The notes beneath the pieces were generated by a model that saw nothing but the letters and a program-made list of their open reading frames with translations, did no database searches and had not been told where the DNA came from. Both the position numbers and the translations under genes were made by a program. Below, piece by piece: positions 38,715 to 51,134 of a DNA stretch of 64,000 bases. Position 1 is the first letter of the stretch. The number at the start of each line of letters is the position of its first letter. The DNA comes from Paramecium pentaurelia (lineage: Eukaryota > Ciliophora > Oligohymenophorea > Peniculida > Parameciidae), in assembly GCA_905183005.1 (NCBI GenBank), contig CAJJDO010000034.1, forward strand, positions 388,060 through 452,059, read 5' to 3'.

Positions 38715-39488
38715 TCATTTTTATTGTTATGATTATGCCTAATTAAAATGCAGTTTTTCAAAATATTTTATTTTCTCAATACAAACTGAATTCAAATTGC
38801 ATAATTATTACACTTTGTATTACAAATCATTATTTTCAATGTTCTTTTCTTCTAATTACATTTATAACTATTAGTATTAACGTCCTTAAAATTAATATTA
38901 AGCTTCTACAATCTATAAATCTTACTTTAATTTATTTAATTCATCCTTAAGTTATACATTTTCAAGCTTAAGTTTTCTTATTTCTTCGCTTTCGTTTTGG
39001 CTCAAGGCTTTTGAGGTTATAGACTTTTTGTAATAGTGGATTGAGTACATCTATATCATTATTGTTTTACAAAAAATCTAATGAGTTGATCAACAAAGTA
39101 AATTCAACAAAAGCTTTTGTGTCAGGACATTAAATTAGATTTATAGAGTATTCCTTTTATCTCATATTTAGATTTAGAGCAACAGACATGTCAAATTTTG
39201 CATAGCCGGCAATCCTTTTAGTCTTTCCATCACTTAAGACTACATTAAGTTTTCTCTTATATACAATAAGTGCTGCAAACTTACAATTTTTTCTTCATAC
39301 TTGAGATTTACTTTTGTAACAATGCATTTCACTTCCATATATTATTCATATTAATGATTAATCTTCATGTAATTAAGCAATGACACATTTTTATCTAGAC
39401 TTTTTATTTCAATATTGAACGCTATATCTGAATTTAAAGTCAATTATAGTCTTTTAAATATGATCGTATATGTTAATATTTATTTCAT
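38715..39488 (-). CDS. NT-C2 domain protein with C-terminal coiled coil (239 aa)
   Basis: ATG 39488 to TGA 38715 with introns 39256-39284 and 39024-39048 (both AAG acceptors), exactly 240 codons. The N-terminal ~140 residues resemble the EEIG1/EHBP1-type C2 domain (LNSDIAFNIEIKSLDKNVS; GYAKFDMSVALNLNMRQKEYSI). A basic Ser/Glu linker follows, then ~70 residues of Gln/Leu/Glu heptads (IRKLKLENVQLKDELNKL). NT-C2 proteins usually link membranes to the cytoskeleton. The downstream IscA gene stop lies 34 bp upstream of this start. The assignment is by pattern only. Confidence 0.68.
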
Positions 39489-39522
39489 TATGATATTATA
39501 AATATTTTATATATTATAAGTG

Positions 39523-39928
39523 TCAAATATGAAAACTCTCTCCACAACCACATTAACCTTTTTAATTTGGATTCTTAAAAACAAATTCACTTTTAATATC
39601 ATCCTCTACATAATCCATTTCAGTTCCTACTAATACCATTACAGCTTTAGAATCAACAATAACTTTCACACCTAAACTTTTAATAAACAAGACCTTTTGC
39701 TTCCACAACTTCATCTAATTTATCTGGTCCAGAACAATAGTTCATTGTATATGATAATCCATTACAACCTCGTTTTCTTACTCCTATTTTAACTGCATCA
39801 ATTGCTGGATTATTCTATTATTTCATAAGTTCTGTTATTCTTTCTGCTGCTTTATCACTCTAGAATTAGAATAAAAATACTATTGTAATTAGGTTTCTTT
39901 TTGGTCTAAGCTTTGTTATAGTACTCAT
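39523..39928 (-). CDS. ISCA1: IscA/ISCA1-type iron-sulfur assembly protein (120 aa)
   Basis: ATG 39928 to TGA 39523, introns 39860-39880 (21 nt) and 39672-39693 (22 nt, GTC donor), exactly 121 codons. All three conserved cysteines are present: VRKRGCNGLSYTM and the C-terminal GQCGCGESFHI. KGVKVIVDSKAVMVLVGTEMDY and SEFVFKNPN match ISCA1 closely. It should act as a scaffold or carrier for [4Fe-4S] maturation, normally in mitochondria. The start (MSTITKLRPKRNLIT) is basic and short, compatible with a presequence. The GTC donor is needed: without this splice the frame stops before the CGC motif. Confidence 0.92.
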
Positions 39929-39972
39929 ATAAAATTTAATCATTAATTTATATAATATTGATAATATATAGA

Positions 39973-41216
39973 TCAAATAGTATTTAATAGATGCTCAATC
40001 GTTAATTCCTAATATAAATTGGTTTTAAATTTTGATAAATTCTTCGAGGGAATATCCTATTCTTACATCAACTCAAGTAAATAAGTAGTCAGATATTATA
40101 ATTCTCTATCTGAACTATTATCATAAAAAGGAATTATAGGTATCCCATTTTCAATTTAAAAGCAAAAAGAATAGGAAGCATTGTCAACTAAGACTAGATC
40201 TTTTAGATTTCTATTTCCCAGTACTCTTAAATCTTTAATATGGAGACTGTCATCAACAACAACACAACTTTCTCTAAAAAATCTATGATGAATCCATTTT
40301 TTGTCTGGATCTATGTAATTAATGACTTTCTAAGCATAACATTCATGTGAAGCAGTAAATACTATAATTTCATACTTTTGACTCAGTATGGCCAACATTT
40401 CTCTACAATAAGGTCTAAGGTTGATTCCAGCTTGAACTGTTTCTCCAGTAGGAAATTTAATGGTTAACACAGTATCTGATGGATCATCATTAGATTCTTA
40501 ACAATGAATTAAAGTTTCATCTAAATCAAAAACAATAGTTTTTTTGTCTAAATAAATTTTAAGTAATTACATTTATTATCTGGCAAATTGACAATTTTAT
40601 TAGCTATTGCATTTATTGATGGTTTAACAATATCTTTACAATATTATAATGCATGATAGCTTTATTAAAAATGATCTTAGTAAATGTCTAAAAAGTATTA
40701 ATTAGTTTTTAGGTTAAATAGTTATTTGATTTCAGTTTTAGATAATTTGTTATTAAAATATCTTAAGAAACTCATATAGTATTCGAAATCAACATAAGGT
40801 GATTGAGGTCCTAAACTTTATTTAGGTATTAATCTTCGATCTGGAGAAACACTCCTCATTTTCATTTTTGTTTCCCTACTCATAGTAGGAATTGGTGTAT
40901 AAATATTTTCTTTAGTAGCTCTTCTGATAGGACTATTCATCCTTTTTCGATCTTACTATTTTTTAGGTATGATATTAGCACCCTTGGAGAGACGCATAAC
41001 ATATTTAGATAAAGGAGCAGATGTTGGAGGAGACATTAATGGTGTTGTACATTTTGACTCAGAAGTATTTTAATCTTATTCAGAGAGTGCAAATATGGTT
41101 ACTGGTTTAGGAATTTCAATGTCAGGTATAGTTTACTAAGACTCCTCTTTTTCTTTTAGTACTTCTTTTTATCCTGAACTATTGATTCGTTAGCGTTCTT
41201 ATGGTTTATTTTACAT
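39973..41216 (-). CDS. FCP1/SCP-like (CTD phosphatase / Dullard family) protein phosphatase (406 aa)
   Basis: ATG 41216 to TGA 39973 with one 23-nt intron (40548-40570), exactly 407 codons. The C-terminal ~190 residues are an FCP1 homology domain: catalytic TIVFDLDETLIHC (DxDxT), YEIIVFTASHECYAQKVI, ESCVVVDDSLHIKDLRVLG and LVLVDNASYSF. The N-terminal ~200 residues are basic, Ser/Pro/Arg-rich and probably disordered. Members dephosphorylate the RNA polymerase II CTD or other phosphoserine substrates; which one applies here is unknown. No transmembrane segment, so it is less like Dullard/CTDNEP1. It is divergent from Lon across the GC-rich island. Confidence 0.9.
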
Positions 41217-41269
41217 AGTTCTTTGTATTAGTGTAAGTTTCTTTTATTGTTATGGTTATTATTTTTTAT

Positions 41270-41480
41270 CGCTGTCAAGAGTACGAGTTGATTTTGGAGG
41301 TTCTGGCAATGACAATTTAGGATCACATCGTTGGATATTTTTTTATTACACTATTGTATATTTGGCAGACGGGATTCGTTTTTAAGACGATTTAGGTCTT
41401 GAATTGACCAATGCTTATAACAACGAAGTCGTAGATTACGTTTACTAAATATTCGCAACAGAGCCGTTGTTTCTAAGCAT
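41270..41480. ncRNA. GC-rich island in the FCP-Lon divergent gap: candidate structured RNA
   Basis: Roughly 210 bases have about 40% G+C by eye, far above the ~20% of other intergenic sequence here. They contain possible hairpins, for example GGTC-(7 nt)-GACC at 41395-41409. There is no conserved reading frame I can recognise, although one minus-strand frame is open. I could not match it to tRNA, U snRNA, SRP or RNase P/MRP RNA from memory. Structured RNA is an inference from base composition and position. Confidence 0.35.
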
Positions 41481-41665
41481 AATTTTAATTATGAATTAAA
41501 AAGTCAAACTAAATTTATTATGAATATTTATAAGCTCTTTATTTATATAAAATTGCACTAAAACAAACAAGCTCCCCTTTTAAGATAAATAATTAATAAT
41601 AAGTGGAAGGTGATTTTTATACTTTGTTTATATACAACACAACCTTAATTAAAATAATATATATA

Positions 41666-44634
41666 ATGAGAAGTATAATCAAGATCTTATTTAAGCGTCC
41701 TCAACTTTGGTTGTCAAGAATTGTACCTGCATTGGGTTAAAAGTCTATATTTAAATATAGTGCAAGTATAAAATATACAAATTATTTAGATTCAAAACAT
41801 TTCTTAAATAGTAAACTCAAAACCATTCCCTTACAGAATTATAAGGCAGATTAAACTGAAATAGATTCCAAAGTAGACCCAACTGATTTCTATCTTTTTA
41901 GTTAAATTCAACCGATCTTTCCTAATAATCAAATGAATTGTGAGATTAAAATTCGAAATTTGAAACGAATCACTAAGCCACTTCTCTATTCAATTATTTC
42001 CCCTGATAATGGAGAAATATTTACTATAGGAATAGCTTTAAGTAAATCTTCCGAAAGGAATTTAAATGCTGAATTAAAACTCATAGAATAAATGAGAGAT
42101 GCGAATAGACACATTTTTACTGATAATCCTCTGAGCTATACATTTGATATAGATATTATATCAAGACAAGTATGAGAATCAAATATTTAGAAAAATTATC
42201 GATTCAAAATTACTAAAATAGAAATGACACCAGATGGAATATTTGCTTAAGGAATACCATATAAAGATCGTCCATTAACATAAGCAGAATAAATAATTGA
42301 TATTTAACATGAAATTCGTATGGTAAGTTCACTTGTACAATAAATAAGAAAATTAGCAAAATATGATAGAGTTGAAGTATTTTCAGAAATTAAATATTCT
42401 TTATTGGATTCTAGTGAAAAACTTACTCCTAATTAAGTAGATGAATTAGTATTCTAAATTGCATCAGGTCTCTCTAAATTATTAACCAATAATCTGAAAA
42501 TGAACACATCCAATTTTGTATAACAATTATTAGAGAGTTAAACTTATATTGATAGACTCTTTATACTTAGAAAATAATTAGAGAATATGTCAGGAGTACT
42601 TGATTTAGTGAATAAACATTTCAAAGAAGCAGACTCTTCTCTATTGAAATTACATTAATAAACTTTAGCCAAATTAGCAACAGAATACATTAGATAAAAC
42701 TATTTAAAAGACGCTTCTTAATCTTAATCATAAGGAGGAACTATTGGAACTCAATAATATGGTGGAGGTGATAAGGTACATGTTTCTACAATTAATTTAA
42801 AGTAATCATCATTAGTAAAAAAGTATTTCGATAAATTATCATTAATTACTGATGAATCCTCAAAAGAGAAAGTTAAACGAGAAATTGAGAGATTTAGTTT
42901 ATTAGACAAACAGAGTTCTGAATTTCATAAAATTAATTCTTATTTGGATGAAGTTTTTAGTATTCCATTTTTAAAATTTACAGTAAGATAGATATATCAA
43001 TATAAATAGCCTGTTTAATGGGATATCTAATTTGCAAAGGATGTTCTTGACAAGGAAATTGAGGGTTTAGAGAAAGTCAAAGAAAGAATAATTGAAATGA
43101 TATCAGTCAATAAATTAAAAAATGCAGGTTAAAAAGCAAAGGGATTTATTCTTTTATTAAATGGTCCTCCAGGTACAGGAAAGACTTCAATAGCAAAGAG
43201 TATTGCAAAAGCATTAAAGAGAACTTCGAGATTCATTTCTTGTGCTGGAGTTGCAGATCCTACTTTCTTTAAAGGACATAAGCGTACTTATGTAGACTCA
43301 ATGCCTGGTGTGTTTATTAGAGAATTAATCAAATCAAATACTATGAATCCTGTATTCATACTAGATGAATTAGATAAAGTATCCAAATATCATTCAGGTG
43401 GTGCTGATCCTTATTTTACATTATTGGAAATATTGAATCCTGAAGAGAATCATAATTTTACTGATCATTATATGGATATTAGTGTAGATTTTTCACATGT
43501 AATTTTTATACTTACTTCAAATGATACACTTTAAATGTTAGAGCCCTTAAAAAATAGATTAGAAACAATTGATATCTAATCTTATATTTAAGAAGAGAAA
43601 TTATAAATAGCAACAAATTTCTTAGTTAATAAAAGTATTGAAACTAATGGTATCTAACCATAAATGATTAAATATGATGAATAAACATTAACTAAAATTA
43701 TTAAAGCATGGTGCTATTAAGAGAGTGGAGTTAGAGAATTAAAGAGATGCTTAGAAAAAATTGCTAGAAAACATGCAACGAATCTATTAGAAGCCAATCC
43801 TAATTTATGTGATAAAGTTGATGAATTAAATCAAATCATTTTTGATCCTATTAGTTAAAGTTTAGATTTAACTAAAGATCAAAATTTAGAATTAATATCA
43901 TAATATTTAGGTCCTCCTGTCTTTGATATCTAATTAGAATAGAGATCAATTAAGAAATTTCCACCAGGACAAGTTAACATTTTAACTGTAGGTGGAATGA
44001 TTGGACATGTTTTAACTGTCGAAAGTTGTTTTGACTTAAGTGAAACAGAAAAGAAGGGATAAATATTAGCTTCAGGAAATATTAAATTAGTTTTATAAGA
44101 GTCACTTAAATTAGCTAAAATAAATGCATTTCAATTTTTGAATGAAGAATAGAAATAAAAATTATAGAATTCTGCAATTCATATGCATTTCACAGAAGGA
44201 GCTACACCTAAAGATGGTCCTTCTGCAGGAATAGCTATTACAACTGCTTTATTAAGTTTAGTTATGAATGTAGTTGTGCCTAGTAATTTAGGAATGACTG
44301 GAGAAATTTCATTAAATGGTTAAGTATGTAAAATAGGTATTAAATACTTTAATTAATAGGTGGTTTATAATAGAAATTGATTGCTGCAAAGACATTAGAC
44401 ATTGTTGATGTTATATTACCATATGCTAATTTAGGTGAGGCATTAAATTTACCACAACAACTTATCAAAGGTTTAAATCTATATTTTGTTACAGATTACA
44501 GATAAATTTATGAATTAATATTTGAATAACAGATTGCTAATAACAATTATAAAATTAATAAAATAAAAAATGGAGTATATGAAACAGATTAAAATGGAAT
44601 TAAAGAACAAATATAATATACAATTAATTATTGA
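41666..44634 (+). CDS. LON: Mitochondrial Lon protease (974 aa)
   Basis: Introns 42170-42190 and 44337-44359 give exactly 975 codons, stop 44632-44634. A basic presequence (MRSIIKILFKRPQLWLSRIV) suits mitochondrial import. Then come an N-terminal substrate-binding region and the AAA+ module: Walker A NGPPGTGKTSIA (~residue 490), Walker B VFILDELDKV and the LTSNDTL sensor. The C-terminal protease domain has the catalytic Ser in PKDGPSAGIA (~residue 843) and the Lys in KIGGLQQKLIAAK (~888). All catalytic residues are present. It degrades misfolded or oxidised matrix proteins using ATP. The second intron lies between the Ser and Lys motifs. Confidence 0.96.
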
Positions 44635-44728
44635 ATAATAACTGAATCATTATTATTGTTATTAATGAATTTCTGAAATATGCATTTCTATATTATAAAT
44701 TAAATTTCTTGAATAAATATAGTTTATT

Positions 44729-46281
44729 TCAAAATATCTATAATAATTCTAAAGGAGTTGCATATCTCAATTTTTCACCATCTTCAATAAAAACTACTTC
44801 ATGTCTTTCAACAATCCTTTCTAATTAATTTTAATCTAATCTATTAGGAACAACAACAAAATCCTTAGATTGAACTTTTTTAGCTAAATCTCTCTAAATT
44901 TTATAATACTATAAAATTACATTATTTAATTTCTTATCAATTATTCCAACTAACAATTTCTTCTAGAATACAACTGATAATAATTTTCCATCTTTTTATA
45001 ATGGTACAGCTGGATATGTTCTTAAGTAATCCAAACATTCACCTATAGTAGTAGTCTCAACATTTAATAGAGGTATTTCAGGAAGATTAAGTTCAGATAA
45101 AGGTTTTCCAGCTAATGGATGATCTGATTCTTTTAATTCATCATAAGATATTAATCTATTTTCAATCATCCAAGTTTTATTTAAATGTTTAGTCATATAA
45201 TTTCTTATATTGTCTGGTAATATGATAACAATCTAAAATATATTTCTCAAGTTTACCCTCTATTATTCTGTAAAATTTTGTGATTTAGCCCATTCAAGAG
45301 CTCCCCAAACATTAGCACCTGATGAACCTCCACATAGAAGACCTTCTTCTGCCATTAATTTACGAGCCATAGTTAAACTATCTTTGTCATTTGATTTAAT
45401 CCAACAATCAACTTCGGTCTATTCAAAATTAAATCAACAATTACTCTATCAAGAGCTTTTGGAATAAAATCATAGCCTATGCCTTCAACCTTATAAGATT
45501 TAATATCAGTCTTATTAATCTCTGGAGGCATTGCTAAATCTGATCCATATGGATCAACAGCAATAACTTGACATCCTGGGACTCTCTCATGAATTTTTCG
45601 ACCTACTCCTGTCACTGTTCCTCCTGTACCTGTAGACATAACAATTGCATCTAATTTATCATCACAAGCCCATAAAATTTCTTCAGCTGTCCCTTCATAA
45701 TGAGCTAAAGGATTAGATGGATTTGAATATTAATCTAAGAGTATAATATCAGGATTCTCAGCTGCCATCCTTTTAGCCACTTAGATTAATGATTCAGGTT
45801 CATACCAGGCTGCCTCTGTTGGTGTTCGAATCACTTTAGCTCCAAGTCCCGTTAAAACATCTTACTTCTCCTAAGACATCTTTTCAGGCATTGTTATATA
45901 TAAAGGATATCCTTTAACAGCACATGCTAATGCCAAACCTACTCCTGTATTTCCAGAGGTGGCTTCCACTATTGATTTTCCTGGTCCAAGTCTTCCTTAT
46001 TTTTCTGCATCTACAATCATTCTCACTCCTATTCTATCTTTGATTGATCCAGCTACATTAACAAATTCACATTTCACTAACACCTCACATTTCAAACCAT
46101 ATTCTTTTGGAATTTTATTTAAACGAATCATTGGAGTATGTCCAATTGCATCTAGGGCATCATTGTATATCTTCTTAAATGGTACAAATTTGAAATTTGA
46201 ATGAGGAGTGGGTGCTTGCTATTCTACTAGACCTCTTTTATAAGTGCATTGAATAGTGTCTTTGGAAGTGTCTTAAATCAT
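44729..46281 (-). CDS. CBS: Cystathionine beta-synthase (~490-500 aa)
   Basis: ATG 46281 to TGA 44729 with introns 45419-45444 and 45233-45256. A third, in-frame 27-nt segment near 44900-44926 could also be an intron. PLP domain: GHTPMIRLNKIP, the Lys-bearing VNVAGSIKDRIG, EATSGNTGVGLAL, and the phosphate-binding STGTGGTVTGVGRK. A C-terminal pair of CBS-type motifs (about residues 370-490) would bind AdoMet, as in animal enzymes. There is no heme-binding N-terminal extension like the human CxxH, though the short N-terminus has one Cys. It condenses serine and homocysteine to cystathionine, or forms H2S. It is convergent with Lon, ~95 bp between stops. Confidence 0.94.
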
Positions 46282-46582
46282 TTTTTAAATAAGCCAATTT
46301 TAATCAATGGGGGAGGCTTTTATAACTAGGGGGTAGAATTAATGCTACGAACTGAATAATCTAAATTCTGAGATTAATATGGTTTAAATAATTGTATTAC
46401 TCTAAGTATGGATTATTATTAATTAAGTTAAAATTGTTAAATTACTATTATATGATTATTTTATATGTTGTTTAATAATTTAATTTGTTTGTTATTATAT
46501 TTAAATTTAATTTACCTTATAAAAATTAATTATTATAAAAATTAATATTATACTATAAAACATTAATAAAAAAAGAAGATCA

Positions 46583-47594
46583 TCATTCAAGTTATTACAA
46601 TTTTTACAATTAATTTTATTCCTCATCTTCTACATCCATCCATGTTTCTTTTTCTAATTGATCTTGTAATTCTAAAGTAGCTGTCCAAATTTCCTAATTT
46701 TTTTACTATTATTAAATACTTAATCTTCCTTAGCATCAGGTAATTGTAGAATCCCATTCACTATTTTTTAACTTTCTTCATATTTCTATGCCTTCCACAA
46801 TGCAAAAGCAAGCATATATAAACTTTCTGGATCTTCAGCATTTCTATCTACTAACATTCTCAATATTTTAATTGATTAATTAAATAATTCCACTTCCACT
46901 AATAATTTACCAACTTATAATATAAAGTCTTCATCATATTCTTCCATTTCTACTTCCAATTTTTCGTATATTACTCTTAAATCATTTTTGGCAGCTTCTT
47001 CATCTTCTTTATTAAGATGGAAATTAGCCAATTATAGAAATGCATCTAAATTTATAGGATCATATTTAAAAGCATTATTTATTGCATCAATACAAGTTTA
47101 TTCTGATTCTTTAAATTATAATAAATCTGTTTAATAGACTTCAGCTATTGCAGCAAAAGCATCACCAATATCCCTCTTAGAAGCATTCTTTTGTAAAGCC
47201 AATTAAATTCCATACTCATATATTTAAATGGCCTATTTTCCTTATTAAGTCTGTGCATATTTAAACAATAATTTATAACAATGTTCATACGAACTAGTTA
47301 ATTTAATTTGTGGACATACGTGATTAAGTCTTATTAATTTAAATAAGGAGTAAGAGCTTGTTATAATTCCTCTATAAGGCCCATCTATTCTAAGCAATCT
47401 GTGTATTGATCTAATGCTTCAATGTTTTTAGGGTTTCTTTTGAGGTACATCTGATATGTAGATTTTGCTTATTCGAGATGAAGAGCTTCATATAGATCAT
47501 TTGCAAAATTAAGAAGGGTCTCACTTGAATAATATAAAACATCTTACTTATCCATTGCAGTAACCTTATCCCAATCTATAGTACTCTCTTCCAT
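46583..47594 (-). CDS. TPR-repeat protein (319 aa), ACL4-like
   Basis: ATG 47594 to TGA 46583, introns 47294-47319 and 46694-46719 (26 nt each), exactly 320 codons. Several tetratricopeptide-like helix pairs (DAFAAIAEVYQTDLL, NLDAFLQLANFHL, DPESLYMLAFALWKAQKY) fill the protein, with a strongly acidic C-terminus. Arrangement, size and the acidic tail resemble fungal ACL4, a chaperone for ribosomal protein L4, but TPR proteins are hard to assign and I hold this loosely. Confidence 0.72.
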
Positions 47595-47690
47595 TTTTAA
47601 TCTTTTTTTAATTTTAATTAAATTTTTTTTACAAGAAATTCTCTTTCATATAAAATTTGGAATAAAAAATACCATATAAAAACAAAAAAA

Positions 47691-49798
47691 TCAATTCTTT
47701 CTACGTCTATTATGCTTTTTCTTTTAAACCTTCTTTAGGTCTTCTTAATAAAATTCTTTACGATTATTAATAATTTCTCCATCCTAAACAAGCAATGCAT
47801 CCTAGGTTTAAAATGCTTATGTCTTAAAAACAGGATGTTTAAGCTTAATATTATCTATTTCATTAGCTAAATTCATAGAATTATCCCATTTTCCTTTAGA
47901 GAAATTGACTCTTGACTCTTTTAATTGTTGAGTAATAGTATCTAAAAGACCCTTATCTATGACATCTATCTCTTTTCCATCTATTTACTTTTTTTCCTTT
48001 TATGCATTAATTAAATAAAATATCTCATTAATTTCATTTTCACATTTCCTAGAATAATATAAATCCCAAGGTAATTGAGTTAATTCTTTTTAAGAATCTA
48101 AGACATTAATAATAATGATTCCTTATGGTGTAAGTAATGTCTTGAGTTTATTAAGAAATTCAGTAGATAAGAACTATTTAGGTGGTGATAATTAATTTGC
48201 TTGAGATGCTAAAATATAATAAATAAAAATTACCATTTATATCAACAATGATGATATCATATTGATGACATTCTAAAGTTTAATCTACATAATCAAGTGC
48301 ATCACAACATACTAAAGTTTCTGAATCTGTATTTTAAAAATCAAAGAATGTTTTAGCAACATTTACAATATCTTCACTTAATTCAATATTAGTAACCTTG
48401 ACTCCAAAATGTTCATTAATAAATCTACTCAATAAACCAACACCTCCACCTAAAATAAGAACTTCTTTAGCTTTATTAAATGCTAATCCTGCAACAATAG
48501 CAACATATGCTTCAAAATCTAGATATGAATTATCTACTTTTTTATTGATAATTTTGGCTTCACTCTAAATTAAATCTAAAGCACTTTTAATTATTAGTCT
48601 TCTATATTTAATATCATCAATATTTAGTTCTTCTACAATACAATCATCTGCTTCAAATATGATATTTTTTTCTCCAATTTCATCTCCATCTGTTAAAAAT
48701 GGACAGGGAATATTAGTACATCCTTTAGGTATTAATTATTTCATAGGTTCAGATAATTCTTATTATACTTATTTCATATTATTAAATTTATGACCTGGAT
48801 TCATACGAGCTATTACACATCTTGACATTTTCATTTATTTAATTAATTCTTTGTGTCCCTATTCAGTTCCAAATAGGAAAGACTGTTCTCTTCCTTAAGG
48901 AACAATAAAACATCCACAAGTTTTCTATAATAAAATTTTACTATCATCATTATCATAGATATCTAATTTATATCTAGGAGTTTATTTATTATTGTTATCC
49001 CAAATATCTAAGGTAAAACTTTGACTTTATCTAAGTTTATGTATTGATGTAACAAAATGATTTTATAATTATATCTTTTTGATTATTTCTTAAGCTTATT
49101 TAATAGATAAAATTTGAACTTCCTTTTGTAATTAATAAAACTATATAGATTTTTACTCACTTTTATCAATTACAATAAAAAAAGGATAAAGTTTACTTTT
49201 TTCAATTATGCATTCATAAATTTGAATATTAACTTGTAATTACAATAGAGTTTTTAGAATATGTTCTTATAATAAAGAAATGATAATAAACTTTCCATTC
49301 TTTTTTAATATTCTGAGCATATTAGCCAAATAAGTATTAACTTAAGGTGTTTCTTCATCTGGAAATATAGCATCAAGAGTTCCCTTGTCTAAAATAACAT
49401 CGAATTATTCTGATTAAATATTGATTTCTTCAGTTAAAGACATACATTAAAATGACATTTCAGGTCTCTTATTTTCAGATCTCTTACGCATTTAATCTAA
49501 TGACTAAAATGTATAAGTAATCAATAATTACAATTTTTTCATAATCAACATTTGTTATATTTTTACAAATACCATTATCATATAGTTATTCTGATAATAA
49601 TGATTTACCACAACCTGCATGAAAAACATTATCTTCCATTTTTATATATTTTTTAAACAAATGATTATAGCTATCATAATTGCCATACCACTCAAAGAAT
49701 TCATTTTATTAACCCTCTTTCTTTATCTTTTTGAAGAATCGTTACCAATATTGTTTATTCATAAAATCTCTACATTATGTAGGTAATACTCCTTGCAT
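47691..49798 (-). CDS. METTL13: METTL13/EEF1AKNMT-like double methyltransferase (684 aa)
   Basis: ATG 49798 to TGA 47691, introns 49504-49531 and 48209-48233, exactly 685 codons. The N-terminal domain matches METTL13: RDFMNKQYWQRFFKKIKKEG, FEWYGNYDSY, HAGCGKSLLSEQLYDNG (SAM-binding motif I) and VILDKGTLDAI. The C-terminal half holds the second, spermidine-synthase-like domain: KEVLILGGGVGLLSRF, VTNIELSEDIV, YDIIIVDIN. Human METTL13 methylates the eEF1A N-terminus and Lys55; the same target is inferred. The tail is Lys/Arg-rich (KKKHNRRRKN). Its start is only 27 bp from the divergent plus-strand gene. Confidence 0.92.
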
Positions 49799-49825
49799 TT
49801 ACCACAAAAATTAATTTAATAATAA

Positions 49826-51068
49826 ATGAACGACCTACGAATGCATAAGTTATAACAATTCTTCTCTAAATCAAACATCTATCAAAATAATTCGATTTAA
49901 TAAATAGAAAGATAGAAATTGACTATCTCTAATGATGTAGAACTTAAAGATTAATCATAAATTGAAGAAAAGATGATTCATGTTGTTCGTCCTTATTAAA
50001 CTGATTTTGATAAAGAAATGTGTAAAAATCATTTTAAATATTTTAGATCTTATGGCTAAACCATTGATATAACCATTAATTTAATTGAATATTGTTAGTA
50101 AACCTGAAATCAATAATGTCAATCTATCACACTAATTACATAACTAATTAGACAAAGCAATTAAAAGATCTGAGAATTTTCTAACTCTTAAAAAATAACC
50201 AAATCACTTTCTTAATCAATTGAGATAATAAAACAAGCAAAATCAATTAACAGAAAAGAAATAGCAAAATTCTGCTCCTAAAAAAGAAATCAAACAGATC
50301 GATTCTAATGATTATGATTTTAAGGCAATTAATAAAAGACCACTACCTGATTAAACTACAGGAATTAAACTTCCAAAATCAATTAAAGATATCTATTAAA
50401 TTGGATAAACTGTTGATGATGTATAAGCCAATGATGAATCCTTTATTTTTAAAGAAGAACCAATCTCATAGTAACAAGTAAATAAAATAGATTTTGATTG
50501 TCTTTTAAACATAGCTGCTGGTTAAGTAGATGAACATACAATGGCTGAATTAGTTAAAAATGTTATTATTGCCAAAAAAAAGGAACATAATAATCCACTA
50601 TTAAATAGTTCTATAGAATAATGTGATGTATCTGTGGAAGCTTATCCAATCAAATAAGATTAATATGTTTAAATGTCATCTAAAGCTTTACCAAATATAT
50701 AAACAGTTTTAAATGGAATTCGTTTAGCCAAGAATTAATACTATTAAAGTTAAGAAAAATAAGAATGTAAAGCAATCATACGTTCACATTTAGAAGAATT
50801 AATGTAAATATTGATGTAAGGATATCCAGAATAATCTGGAATGAGTTAATCACTTGATTTTTTATTATCATTGAATAAATCTGAATTATCACTTCCATAT
50901 GAAGGAATGAGTAAATTGGAATTACTCTATATTTTTGTCAATGAATACAAAGCTCTTTAAATGCTTGAATAAACTTAATCATCATCAAATTAATTCAATT
51001 AAACTGTAAATAGACGATATTTAAAATCTACAAAGGCAGCTTAAATGAAAACAATTAAAAAAAAATGA
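49826..51068 (+). CDS. Hypothetical protein (405 aa)
   Basis: ATG 49826 to TGA 51066-51068 with one 25-nt intron (50022-50046), exactly 406 codons. Gln/Lys/Asn/Ser-rich, probably largely disordered, with short helical segments such as MVKNVI-like and SLDFLLSLNKSELSLPYEGM near the C-terminus. The N-terminus (MNDLRMHKLQQFFSKSNIYQ) may form a helix. I recognise no domain. It shares a 27-bp start-to-start gap with the METTL13-like gene, so the promoters must overlap the 5' ends. Confidence 0.65.
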
Positions 51069-51134
51069 AATTCATTTTACTTTTACTATATAATATATAT
51101 TATATTTTTTAGAGATCAAATATTTTATCTTCTG

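Noticed and set aside
45959..46204. Plus-strand frame opposite cystathionine beta-synthase
   Set aside because: The minus strand carries the complete PLP-enzyme motifs; the plus frame is a shadow.
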